Assembly: GCF_003286085.1 (NCBI RefSeq) | Contig: NW_020825288.1 | Coordinates: 27,528,001-27,592,000, forward strand | DNA length: 64,000 nt | Source of the DNA: Drosophila persimilis | Lineage: Eukaryota > Arthropoda > Insecta > Diptera > Drosophilidae | Direction: 5' to 3' | Part shown: one piece after another, positions 35,147 through 45,948 of the stretch | How positions within the stretch are numbered: position 1 is the first letter of the stretch | How the letters are laid out: the number at the start of each line of letters is the position of its first letter | The notes under the pieces: generated by a model | Database searches by the model: none | Told to the model about the DNA's origin: nothing | What the model saw: the letters and a program-made list of their open reading frames with translations, nothing else | Made by a program: the position numbers and the translations under genes

Positions 35147-35481
35147 ACGATACTACAAATATTGATATTCCAAAAAACAAAAACTAGCTTGCAAGCGCCT
35201 CTATTGAGCCTTGGGATTTGACTCTGATGCATTTTTGATAGGCTATATCCAAAAACAAATGACTCTCTTGTGCAATCTTTCAATCGATTTTAATTTCGTT
35301 TAGTTTTTATGCTTTTGCGTGATATTTAAATAGTTATTTATTTACACCCATCTCTCATCTTGACTTAATTTTGAAAACGAGTATTATTATGTGACATTCC
35401 AGTCTTAGTTTCATTTAAAACTTGCATTAAAATATTTAAATATATATACACATATAAACATATAATAATATATGGCTCTCA

Positions 35482-35487
35482 AATAAA
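35482..35487 (+). terminator. Poly(A) signal of the secernin-family gene
   Basis: AATAAA lies 336 bp after the stop. A TTTATT at about 35335 could be the minus-strand signal of the convergent ELMO-domain gene, implying overlapping 3' ends. The 35147-35683 gap otherwise holds nothing recognised. Confidence 0.5.
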
Positions 35488-35683
35488 CGCATAAATCTGC
35501 ATTTATAATAAAAAGTGAGCCCAGTCTTAATCGGTATCTGGGGGACTGAGCAAGAACTCCAATAATAAATTAACCAATGATTCATCTGTATTAGAAATTG
35601 ATTCATTCTTTCCCCGACACAATCCCTTTAATGTTTACACAAACCAAACATCTACTTCATTGCCATATATTTACACATATTTT

Positions 35684-36692
35684 TTAGACGGATTCTACAA
35701 CCAAATTAGTTTTAAAAATTGTATTCTCATTGTGCAGGGCCTCTAATTTGGTGATTTCAAACGCCTGATAGATCTCACGAAAATCCATTATATTGCGCGG
35801 ATCGCTTTCCATCCAGAATCGATCAAATTCAAAGAATAGGTAGCAATACAATTTATGGAAATCCTCTATAGTGTTAAAGTCCTGCTTATGCAGGGCCACC
35901 ACATTATAGAAGTGTGTCTTTGCTTGGCCGGTCTTCACTAGATTGTAGGCCATCGAAGTAAGATTGATGCCAACAATTGCATAAGTGTAACCGCGTGTGG
36001 GATGCATCGAGTGGAGCAGCACATGCTTCGCGGCATCGTTGTAGGCGCTGGCGAAATACAGCAAATTTTCCAGTCCGAGCATGCCCATGCCTCGGAAATC
36101 CGTCTTGGGATCATCGCCCTGGAAGCCAATGTCTTGCCATTGTTTGCTTACGCGTCCAGTTAGCGGCGCCTCTGGCATCAGCAGTTGCCAAAGCTCCAAC
36201 AGCTTGTATTCGTGCTCGGGGTTATCCGAATCGTATTTCTCGGCCCGCAGTTGCTCTATCTGGTACATCAGACGCCTGTAGCCCCAAATGGTGGACACAC
36301 AATTGATAAAGAGTCGGGAAAAGTCCGGATGGACATTGTTTTTAATGCGCTTTGCCTGCATAACAACGCGTGCGGCACGGAAGGCTACATAATGCATAAA
36401 TTGATTAGAAAAATGTAGACCAGAGATTTTCTAAAGACTTACAGAACTCCAGGAGATTCCTGTTGTCAGCATAGGGTGCTACCTCGTCCAGGTCGTGAAC
36501 CACGCGCTTTATTTCATACGATTTGGACAATGTCAGGGATCTTTCCACTTGTCGCGTCCGACTGGCCCCCGCCCGGGCTCCATAGCAGATTCTCTGCAGC
36601 TCCGATAGTCGGGTAAAGGCGTGCAAAAACCATTTAATAAACGGCCTTATATAGCTAAATATAAAGGGCAGCAATCTGTCCAGTAAAAACAT
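35684..36692 (-). CDS. ELMO domain-containing protein (ELMOD1/2-like)
   Basis: Exons 36692-36443 and 36384-35684 join (phase 1) to give 316 residues. A hydrophobic N-terminus (MFLLDRLLPFIFSYIRPF) is followed by the ELMO domain. Its hallmark is WQDIGFQGDDPKTDFRGMGM then LGLENLLYFA, at about residue 160-190. The conserved arginine of DFRG is needed for the GTPase-activating activity of ELMOD proteins on ARL2/ARF GTPases. The family length is about 290-330, so the gene looks complete. I chose the first ATG at 36692. The frame is open upstream to 36761 without ATG. The gene is convergent with the secernin-family gene. Confidence 0.93.
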
Positions 36693-38140
36693 TATGACTA
36701 TAAGACTTCTTCTGAAAATCGTCAAAGTTACGAATTCGTTTGTTTGCCTATTCGTTGCCAAGGCAACGTGGCCGCAATGATTTTGAATATTATTTATAGT
36801 CCCTTTTTTTACAAGCTGCCTTTTGTTTAAATTTAACTTGCAACAATAACAATTCTGACAAATATACCGAAGCTACTTCATAAATTTCAGAATATACCAT
36901 AAACATACTGACGAATTACTTGTATTCAAGCTGCATCATATTCCTAGTTTCCGATATTCGGTTGAATATTACCAGCTAGCTAAAACCCCCAGCCCTGAAC
37001 TCATAATTTAATCCGATTGCTTAATCTATTTCCTAAAAGACTGGTTAAAATTAAGTTTTCATCTTATTGCCTTGCTTATAGAATAAGGTTTAAACAAAAA
37101 CGGTCAACAAAAATTTCCATTAAATTCATTTCATTACATGGGAACTACAAGCTAACTACACACTTGCTACATGTGAACTAAATTGAGCCGATGGTATATT
37201 TACGGTATGTTGATATTTTATCAACATTTTTACGCTGCCACCTTTTTTTCTTTGTTTTTTTGTTGGCCTTTTTTGTTTAAGACTTGTTTTGGCTACAATA
37301 CAACAAAAATGAGTACTTAAAAATAGCTAACCTTGTGGAACATTAATTCATAAATGGCATAAAATTATGTGGGCAGGGCTGAGGGTTCCATCCAGCTGGT
37401 AATATTCGACGGAATATCAAAAACGGGGAATATGTATGATGGAACTTGTATAATTCGTCAGTATATTTTTAAAATTAGACGGTATATTTTGGTATATTTC
37501 TGAGGGTCAGGCCGTGTGTTTACCACTGTACCAGTGTTGCCAGATTTTGAGCGTCAAAAAAAGCTATATTTCACAAAAACACAAGCTAAAACAAGCTAAA
37601 AATTGTAAAAAACAGGAAAAAAATAAAATTAAAAAAAACACATAGATATACACATTTCTAATTGTGTTATTATTTTATCCAACTCGCTATTACTCGAATC
37701 GGTATATTTATCGCTGGAACGTATTAAATTTAAATATTTCTCCGGTAATTGGTAGTTGTGGAAACATTTGCCATGACGGCGCAATCCATATCTGTAAAAT
37801 TCAATAGAATTATAGTCGTATTCATCAGACAATTAAATATTACTTAAACAAACTTTATATTTAATATTGAGTTTAAGGATTTAACAGTCATTTTGTTCCT
37901 AAGCTTGGTCTTAACGATATTTAACACCAACATATGTACAACAAATATACTTTTTGTTCGATTTTCCTAAAAATATATGTAGGATATAAAAAGGCAAACA
38001 TAAACAGAGTGAAATTGAAAAAGGCTAGATTTAAGGCTATAAGCATTTTCATAATTTTTCAAACTTTTCCGTTTTCAAATAAGTAGATCTAGCCTTAAAT
38101 AGGCTAAAATGGCAACACTGCACTGTACAAATGTGCAAAT
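36693..38140. other. Intergenic stretch with promoter-associated repeats
   Basis: This stretch holds several copies of the GGTATATTT-type repeat (about 36860-36960 and 37190-37520) and one unit of the longer repeat also found at 50.9 kb (37255-37440). An open frame at 37832-37629 on the minus strand lacks an ATG and is not called. Confidence 0.6.
37190..37520 (+). repeat. Dispersed repeat: AACGGTATATTTTGGTATAT type
   Basis: GGAATATCAAAAACGGGGAA and GACGGTATATTTTGGTATAT followed by TTCTGAGGGTCA are almost identical to 51045-51150 in front of GPN3. The preceding AAAATTATGTGGGCAGGGCT block also matches 50995-51010. The copy lies between the divergent ELMOD and DUF4806 genes. Confidence 0.7.
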
Positions 38141-38922
38141 ATGAAACGAGTTAGCGAATCCACTAGCAACCACGTTACAATATGCAAGTTTCGAAGGGAA
38201 AAGAGCCCTCCTGGACGGATAACAGTGGACGAACAGATCGTCAGATTGAACGAGCAAATGGACATGGTGCTGGAAAACCAAAAGCAGATCATAGAAACCC
38301 TGAGAAAACTGACCAACAGCGGCAGTAAAGCGGACGAGTCGCGAGAATCACTGATTGAAGAAGAAGAGCTACAAAAATTTCCTCTAACTGAAATCGAGCA
38401 ACTGGACATAGTCGAGGAGGCGCTAAATGATCCGGATAATCGTTATGTAAGTGCCTTAGTGGGTTACAACAATAGGTATATATAGCTTTCTCTTTTGCAG
38501 TTTCAAACAATGAAGGATATTATAAAGCCCGAAAATAAGCCTCGTCCTGGCGGTCTGAGAAAACACTTTCATCTGCTAATGAAGGCGGACTTTTTTGTCC
38601 AATTCAACTACGATGGCATCCACAACAAATATCCGTTCAAGAAGTATAAAAACTTCAATAATGCTATATATCGTACGTTAACTTTATTTCGATTTCTATA
38701 TAATCTCTCTAATGTAGGGTTTGGTATGTTTCTTTCACAGGAATCCAAAAGGTTGATGGTTATACAGAAGATGATTATGTGACAGAAATTAGAGCAGTAT
38801 TTCGTGCCTATAAGAATCGTAAAAGTAAAAATAATTCAAATGCAAGGAAAAAACTCAAAGAAGCGCAGGCCCATTTTGAGCCAGAAATTGATTTTGAAAA
38901 GATCTTGTGGCCAGATGAATGA
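38141..38922 (+). CDS. DUF4806-containing protein of unknown function
   Basis: Exons 38141-38446, 38501-38672 and 38741-38922 join in phase to give 219 residues. An N-terminal basic segment and a short coiled coil (DEQIVRLNEQMDMVLENQKQ) precede a DUF4806-like region. That region includes FPLTEIEQLDIVEEALNDPD, NRYFQTMKDII and LRKHFHLLMKADFFVQFNYD, followed by GIHNKYPFKKYKNFNNAIY. The tail is Lys/Asn-rich and ends FEKILWPDE. DUF4806 proteins are abundant and fast-evolving in Drosophila, often near transposon-derived or DNA-binding sequences. No biochemical role is known to me. The family assignment is from memory of its pattern. No full-length D. melanogaster orthologue comes to mind. Confidence 0.8.
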
Positions 38923-39489
38923 ATACAGTATGAACAGTTGTCGTGCCTTATTGACTAGAAATAGTTAGGTTAGTCTTGGCTCAGAGTTGTTTGGAACAAC
39001 AAGTAATTGTCTCGAAAATAAATTCTTCTTATATTGTAAAAAGGTTATTTTTTTTTATATTCTTCAATTCGGAAATGCGTATTGCATACATCCACATCCG
39101 TCCTATCGTCCTAATTCACTTGATAATCTTTTGGTATACGTATGTTCTGTTATCGCAAAAGAAAGGAAACAAGAAAAGAGCCAGAAATTTAAAAGACATT
39201 GAACTTATTGTGACCATATCTAAGATTCGTTGAATATGAGGGACTAGGTTATACTAGGGCAATCAACGGTAGCTCGCGTGCTGTATCGATTAGATTAGGT
39301 ACCTATGTATGTACATATGTATGTGTTCGTATCTTTTATAGACTTCCAGCCGTCGTTTAGTTTGTTGCCGCGTGCATGTGTAAACAGTAAAATACCTGTA
39401 TCGGCCTCAGTTATAAACCAGCATTTGACGAAGCTGTTTCTATATTTTTGGTTGCCTGGCGTCGAGTGTCTAGCGATAAGAGTGCGAAA

Positions 39490-40683
39490 ATGCGTGCACA
39501 TAATGGACGAGTCTGGGGAACTTTGCACGATGGTGTGTAATTTTCGCAAAAATAACGTAAATCATTAACAATTGATTCAATTGATGATAATTGGTTGTGT
39601 TTTTAGGCAAATTCAAAGTCCAGAGTGTAACCGAAGCTGATCTGGAAGAGGCGCTTGATGTAAGTAAAAATATATATGTATTTGTCGTATGTCGTATGGG
39701 AGCAAAAGTCACAATATAAAAAAAAGAACCAAGCTCTTATCAAATCTTCGTCTTTGCGATGGAGTGATGCTGTGGGTAGGAATTTCTTTGAAGACTTCCG
39801 CTGCTTCGGCAGCACGAAATCTACATTGGGCTGACAGACCCACGTGGCGTCGGTGGTGTAATGGTTAGCATAGTTGCCTTCCAAGCAGTTGACCCGGGTT
39901 CGATTCCCGGCCGACGCAGCTCGCTTTTTTGCAAAATTTGAATATTAATAGCTTTTTCTTTTTTGTAGGTTCTTGATGGTTCATTTTTTATTAACGAGTC
40001 AGTTTGCATTGCTTGTGGTATTAATTTACCGCATAATGCTCAGGCCCGCCAAGAGTTACGAGAGTTGTGCAATATTACAGCCAAGGATGGGGTTTCTCTT
40101 TTGGTCAAGGAGGTGGCTACGGAGCGGATTGTAGCAGTGTCTTTTAACAAAATACAGGTAAGCAAGTGGAATCTCTTTATATCTGTAGCTCCTAAAATAA
40201 ACATTCTTCCAGTACCCCCCAGCGCCTGGCGAGGATCATTTCTTTTTGAAATTCCGCAATGAGGTCGCTCAGAGTCCCCAGGCCCGTCGTTTGATGGATT
40301 TTATGATTGAGGTCGACGAGAGGATCGATGTTTGCGCCATGTACAATATGGATTGCTTCTGTGAGCTTATGTTTTTGGCCACCTTGCCCTCCCATGAGCG
40401 TATGGGACTGGGTCGGACTTTGGCCAGCTATACCATAGAACTCACTAAAGAGCTTGCGGAGGGTAAGGGTCTGGAGGACATTGATGAGCAGCTGCGTTCC
40501 AAACGTCCGGAGGCTGTGACAGCCCTATGGAGTGGAAGTTTCTCACAAAAAGTTGGCCGGGCTTCAAATTTCAAGGTTCTTAATTCTGTTTCCTATGAGG
40601 ACTTCGAATTCGAAGGCAAGCGTTTTAGCGAGCGCATAAGTCCCTTGCATAAGACCTGCGAACATGTCATATACAAGTTCTAA
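39490..40683 (+). CDS. Arylalkylamine N-acetyltransferase-like GNAT protein, copy A
   Basis: Exons 39490-39532, 39607-39659, 39969-40157 and 40213-40683 join in phase to give 251 residues (start MRAHNGRVWGTLHDGKFKVQ). The GNAT fold is visible: an N-terminal DLEEALDVLDGSFFINESV segment, then KEVATERIVAVSFNKIQ (beta 2-3), and LMFLATLPSHERMGLGRTLA (beta 4 and the acetyl-CoA loop, about residue 165). That loop is ERMGLG where the consensus is Q/RxxGxG/A. This layout is that of insect AANAT-like (dopamine/arylalkylamine acetyltransferase) enzymes, which acetylate amines with acetyl-CoA in the cytosol. The substrate is not predictable. Its second intron contains a tRNA-Gly gene on the same strand. 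A related gene (copy B) follows 1.1 kb downstream. Confidence 0.85.
39847..39918 (+). tRNA. tRNA-Gly (anticodon TCC)
   Basis: The 72-nt cloverleaf has acceptor arms GCGTCGG / CCGACGC, a D-arm GTGTAATGGTTAGCA, anticodon arm TTGCC-TTCCAAG-CAG with TCC, a T-arm CCCGGGTTCGATTCCCGG and discriminator A. It closely matches the eukaryotic tRNA-Gly(TCC) sequence. A T6 terminator follows at 39925-39930. It lies inside the second intron of the GNAT gene (copy A), in the same orientation. Confidence 0.97.
39925..39930 (+). terminator. Pol III T-run terminator
   Basis: Six T residues seven bases after the tRNA-Gly 3' end. Confidence 0.85.
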
Positions 40684-41304
40684 AAAATCTTGAAGAAATT
40701 TGTAGCATACAACGTACAGGTTCTAGAAGTACACTAAACTGGAGTAGGAAGTACGCGCTGGCTTTGGCTTTTGTCTCTGGTCGGCGGGGTGTGGGCATGG
40801 AGGCAGTTTACTACCAATTTAGAGCTCTGGCAAAGGTTACATGGGCGAGGTATGGTATAATGATCTTAAATATACAAAAATGTGCAAGAACTAGATTACG
40901 TGTTCATTATAGGAACACTAAAACTTTAAACTTCACACAAAAACCGGGTATATGGCAAGTCTCTCAAGAGTATGAGTACTACGTGTATAAGACCGTGATC
41001 ATGGTTGAAGACCAACGAATAGTTCCCGCACATTCATGTTTTTCATATGGCTTACTTGTTTCATGATAATCACTTACGAGACGAATAATAACTTTGGCTT
41101 GGTTATATATCTTTTCTCCGTCCACTTTGCCCTTGTAGGAATCTTTGGCTTTGGCTTTATCAAAGCACACCAGATGTTAAAATTGAATTTTGTTACGGCC
41201 TAGTTTTAGGCTGTTATTTCGGAGTTAGCTGATGATATTTCCAATAAATAAGGCACGACAAGCGTCGAATATTACAAACTAAAATAAAACAAAAAATTTA
41301 GATG
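40684..41304. other. Intergenic stretch between the first GNAT gene and tRNA-Gly
   Basis: No gene recognised. Short open frames on both strands lack coding character. Confidence 0.6.
41291..41296 (-). terminator. Pol III T-run terminator
   Basis: Six A on the plus strand (TTTTTT on the minus strand) nine bases after the 3' end of the minus-strand tRNA-Gly. Confidence 0.85.
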
Positions 41305-41376
41305 TGCGTCGGCCGGGAATCGAACCCGGGTCAACTGCTTGGAAGGCAACTATGCTAACCATTACACCACCGACGC
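41305..41376 (-). tRNA. tRNA-Gly (anticodon TCC), second identical copy
   Basis: The reverse complement is identical over all 72 nt to the tRNA at 39847-39918, with the same acceptor, anticodon and T-arm. Identity stops at the gene ends: the flanks differ. It lies between the two GNAT genes in the opposite orientation. Confidence 0.97.
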
Positions 41377-41484
41377 CATGCGGAGGTGGGCTAGCATTTG
41401 CCTTCTTGAGACTTTTCTGATGAAAGCCAACAGATGTCGTGCTGTTCGATAGTTTACATACTCGATATCTTTTAGCTGTAGTTA

Positions 41485-41495
41485 CGGTCACACTT
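41485..41495 (+). promoter_or_regulatory. Ohler motif 1 (M1BP) site for the second GNAT gene
   Basis: CGGTCACACTT matches the motif-1 core promoter element in the right orientation, 267 bp upstream of the start codon at 41762. Confidence 0.45.
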
Positions 41496-41761
41496 GGAGT
41501 TTGCCGTTGAGTTTGAATTTGAATTGTTTTCCGGTGAAGCCGCTTTTAATTAATTATTGTAATAACGAAGTTATAATTTCGGGTTTGAATTTATCGATGA
41601 TTATACTTCTTCTAAGTCAAAAACTCTCTGTTATTAGAATAAATTTAGAGAAACAGAAAACCGGAACATGCTGAGTAACGCTTTGAGAAGCAAATCGAAA
41701 ATAATTAATACATTTACAATTAGCTGTCGAGGTACAGCTTTCAAATCAGTGTTCTAAAAAC

Positions 41762-42549
41762 ATGGACTGTATAAACATTTTAGACGGAAAATATCAGATT
41801 CTGCGTGTCACGCCGGACTTGTATGATGAAACTGAAGAGGTAGGCATCCTCTGTAATGGCTCTTGCATCCACTTAACATTTCTTTCCGCAGTTATTGACT
41901 GATTTATCGGTGAACCATGAATTGACATGCCTGGCAACCAAACTGAAAGATTCGCCTGTAGCCATATCAGAGCTCCGTGCACTAGTTAGATATGTCCTGT
42001 CCTGTGGCATTTCCTTTGCCATACGGCACGTGTGCAGTGGTAGAATTGTGTCAGCAGTTGCTAATATAATCTTTGTGAGTCTTCTTCTGGTTCGATGATA
42101 GATAGATCTCTCTTTTATTTTACATTCTTTCTAACCAGAACGAAAAAAAGTATAGCATTTATGAATTGACGGAGTACAGATGTCCCAAAATGATCAAATA
42201 CAACAAGCTTTGGAGGGATCTCGAAGTCAGCTACAACATCTACAAAGAGTGGGAAATGGATTCGATTCTGGAAATTGCTTATTTGGCAACGCATCTCGAC
42301 TTTAGGTGTCGCGGCCTGGCATTCCAATTGTTCAAACATACCATTGACTTTGCGCGACTTATGTCGGAGGAAAAGCTGCCATCGGACCTAATTTTAAAGG
42401 ATATGCAAATGGAAATACCAAAGGGTGTGATGACAATGCTCACATCGCCCTATAGCCGGAAATGTGGTTACAAATTGGGCTTGGAAATAGTCAAGACATG
42501 GCCAATATCAGATTGGGGAGTCGTAGAGCTTCAGGCGATCAAGTTTTAA
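41762..42549 (+). CDS. Arylalkylamine N-acetyltransferase-like GNAT protein, copy B
   Basis: Exons 41762-41839, 41892-42074 and 42139-42549 join in phase to give 223 residues. The start is MDCINILDGKYQILRVTPDL. The order of parts parallels copy A: SGRIVSAVANIIF (beta 2-3), ILEIAYLATHLDFRCRGLAF with the acetyl-CoA loop RCRGLA (R-x-x-G-x-A, intact), and near the end SPYSRKCGYKLGLEIVKTWP. It is shorter than copy A at the N-terminus and through the middle. The two look like an old tandem pair with strong divergence. Biochemical substrate unknown; amine acetylation is inferred from the family. Confidence 0.82.
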
Positions 42550-45500
42550 TATAACCTTCAATATGATTCTTTGAAACGTTTCAAAAGTTTTAATCCATTT
42601 AGTGCTGTTCTCAACCCCTTTATTAAAATCTATTTCCATTGTTGATTTCAATTTTTGCACTTTCGAATATATAAAAAAAAACTTTTCAAATGAGATTAAA
42701 ATCCACATCCCCATCCACCGAGTGCTCGTTGAGGCATGCACTCAAGAGGATTTCCCTCGTCCTGATCCGTCCGCTCTCCCTAATGCTCAGTGTCAACACA
42801 CAGAGACAGGGTATCGGGGCGAGAGCAGTGTGATAAGCATTTCGATCCTACTTTACCTCTGTGTCTGTATGCCTCAACAATGCATTTGGGTTTTTAATTA
42901 GAATTGGAATAACAAAAAAAAGAACTGAGAAAGACTTTGCCAAAAAGGCGGCACTGGCAAGGGCAACGGCCACCCCTTTTGCGGCAGGGGCAATTGCGTG
43001 TAATGATATCGGGTAGATCATATTTATAGTATAGGAGGTACAACTACTACATGGGGTTGTCGGTCGTCGAGGCGGTTACGCTTGATTGTGCTATATGACG
43101 TGTGCATAATTCGACGAGTGCCGAGGCCAGTTTAGTAGGGAACTTTATTTATTTTCTGTACGGCTGGCCCCTAATTATATAGCCAAGTATATGTACGGGT
43201 TCTTTAGTGGGAACTAATGCCTGCAGAAAGCTAAAGCAGGTTGATTTAGAGAGAGTATGGTATGAGCAAAATTGGTACTTGGAAAGCCGTAAATTAATTG
43301 GAAAACCGCTCTGATGTTTCAATATTATAGCTTGGATTCAAATATTCATGCCATTAATTTGCAGCCGAGAGTGGTTTCATATTTAACTTAAATATGGGTT
43401 ATATTTAAAATTATTTGTAATACATTTAATATATATCTGAACGAAATCTATATGATTAAAGGTCATGGGGCTCAAAGGAGGTCTATCTAAGGCTTAGATC
43501 AAACCCCCAAACTAAAGCTTTCAGCCCAGGCAAATGCCACCGCAAGACAACTTGATAAAATTGGAAACTAATTTGTTTATACAGCTGCACAAAACGAGCA
43601 ACGCCGAGCAACGATAACAACGCAGAAACAAAGGCCCAGAGAAAGGCCCAGGAATACGGATGGGCCGGATGGATAGGATGTTAGGGCTAAGGGTAAGGAC
43701 CCTGGGCGCAGAGGCAAAAACAATTTGTTTATCATGGTATGGTATCCCTAGTGAGGTTGTCTGATGATGAGGCAACAACAGACACGACACACAAGAGAGA
43801 GGCGCACAGGAAAAAGGACAACAAACAGAGAGCTCCGAAGGAAGAGCCATTCAGGGGTGGGCGAGCAGGGCGCTCTACAAGCATATTTTGACACCCCTGT
43901 CTATGGTTCTGGGCTCCGTAAAATATGCAGCAAATATTGCAAACCCAAACGCATTTTAATGGAGCTGTTACCCGTTGAGGAAATGGAAGTGGAAATCCCA
44001 GACAGTGCAAATATTTGCCAATGTCTTTCCGCTAATGCTTAAAAATTATGCTGGTTGACAAATTCCATTGGGTCTTTTGCTGGGTCTGTGTGCGTTTGTT
44101 TTTTTTTATGTTGGGCATTTGTTTGACTAGTTTTGTGTTCGGTTGAAACAAATCATTAATTAGACTTAGGCGCCTGTAGGAAATACTAATCCACTTGGTG
44201 TGAAAGAACGAACACCAAGCTGATGATTATTCCGACACATCATTGTGGAACTTGTGCAGCTGCCACAACCATCCGCTCCCTCCCCTCCCTTCCCCGTGCC
44301 ACAATCCCGCAGGCGAAACACTTGTCTACATCGAAATATCAACACCTCTTCCATTGTCAAGCACTTGGGCAATAATTCCGCTTAAACAGATAAACCGAGC
44401 GACTGAATCAAAAAACAATTTAATGTGAACACGGCCTGAAAAACTCCACTAGCCACCCAACCCACCTTCACAGAACGGGCTTCCTAATAAGCTTATAGCA
44501 ACCCTTAAAACGCCACCCGAAACTTTGGGTTTCCTCGCTTCCGATTGGCGGAGCATTTAACTCCGCCCGCACCGCCATTGATAGAGACGGAATACTGTGT
44601 ATCTGCAACCCCTCGGGTGTGTGTAGAACTCTTCTTATCAGACAAGTCCTGGCATTCGCTTTCCGGCTGTCTCTGAGTTCGCAACGAGGACGCGCTTCGA
44701 TGTCAGTGTCCGCCGTGCATTGAGCAACGTTCCATCTATATCAGGGGATATCTAGGGTCTAGGGGGTGTTCGCAAAAGTCATTCGTTTCGTGTGTGTATG
44801 TTGAAATATTTAGTGCTTAAGTGGATGTGCAATTTTAATACGTCTAAAAAGTAATTGATTTTAAAAATTGGAAATCAATCTAGTCAAAACGATCATTGGA
44901 TATATTTTGGGTGTGTCTGTGAGGTAAGTTAGGCGATTATAACTTGACGTGATATGTGATAGTAGGAACATGGATATATACATAAGTGATTGAAAACAGT
45001 ACCCACTGTCTTAATGTTCTGGCATCTGTGTAAAATCAAGGATTGTCTACTCATATTTTTGGTGTACAGAATTCCAAAAGAGCAGGGAAGATTAGATTTG
45101 TTACCACATGATACCATTGGAATTATATAATACTTCCATCGGTATTCTATCGGTACCCTGATTCATCGGAAACTAAATGATGAGAGATTGTTGTACCTGG
45201 TACGAGATTCTTGCAAAAGGCAAGGAAGAAGCGAAATCGATCTTTTTTAAAAGATGTGTCGTCTTGTTCTTCTTAGGATCACCAAATGATGTAAATTTTC
45301 CACTCTACATTTAGAATCTATAAAAGTACGAAGATCTGTGGTTATAACCAGGTACCGCAGGTCACACGTCATGCAATATCTCACATCCGTTGTTTTTGTT
45401 AGTTTATATGAAATGTTAGGGGGAAAGCCTTTTACTTCCTATGAAAATATTTCAGCTATGGCTTCGTTAGGATTAAGTTTAACTCTGCATATATTTAACT

Positions 45501-45948
45501 ATATAGATACATCCAAAAGTGGGATTCAAATCCCCATCAGACTGATAAACACTTATCTTTCGCACTCTTGAACGATCCTTTTTGTAACGGAAATGTTTAT
45601 CCATGTAACATGACACCTATCATATCTATTAGCAGCAATAAAACCATATCTTATCTAATCGGAAAAACTGTTTAACATGTTTATTATCACAATCCAACAA
45701 CTGAACAAGTACAGTAAAAGCCTACAAATAAACCCCCTATTTAATATTCCGTCATTTCCAGAGAGAGGGAGAATCAAAAGTCAAGAAGGACACTTGTCAC
45801 CCATTTGTTCACCCACTCCCCAGAAGAACGGCACGTGCTGGTCACGCGTCGGCAATCAGGGCCAGTCGGAAGCGGAAGTGTTAGCTTAACCGTTATGCAC
45901 TTGTCGGCCAATTAGTGTGCAACAGATTCCATAGCATTCGGGCGCAAG
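42550..45948. other. Intergenic stretch upstream of Fer1, no gene recognised
   Basis: No coding exon with splice support was found. This DNA presumably carries the regulatory region of the tissue-specific bHLH gene that follows. The open frames seen are short and unlike proteins. Confidence 0.6.

Noticed and set aside
36693..36761. A longer ELMOD N-terminus
   Set aside because: No ATG occurs in the upstream part of the frame. The first ATG is at 36692.
37629..37832. A 67-codon minus-strand frame (YGLRRHGKCFHNYQLPEKYL) preceded by a possible acceptor
   Set aside because: It has no ATG, no partner exon could be found in either direction, and it contains a copy of the GGTATATTTAT repeat word. 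An old exon of a lost gene remains possible.
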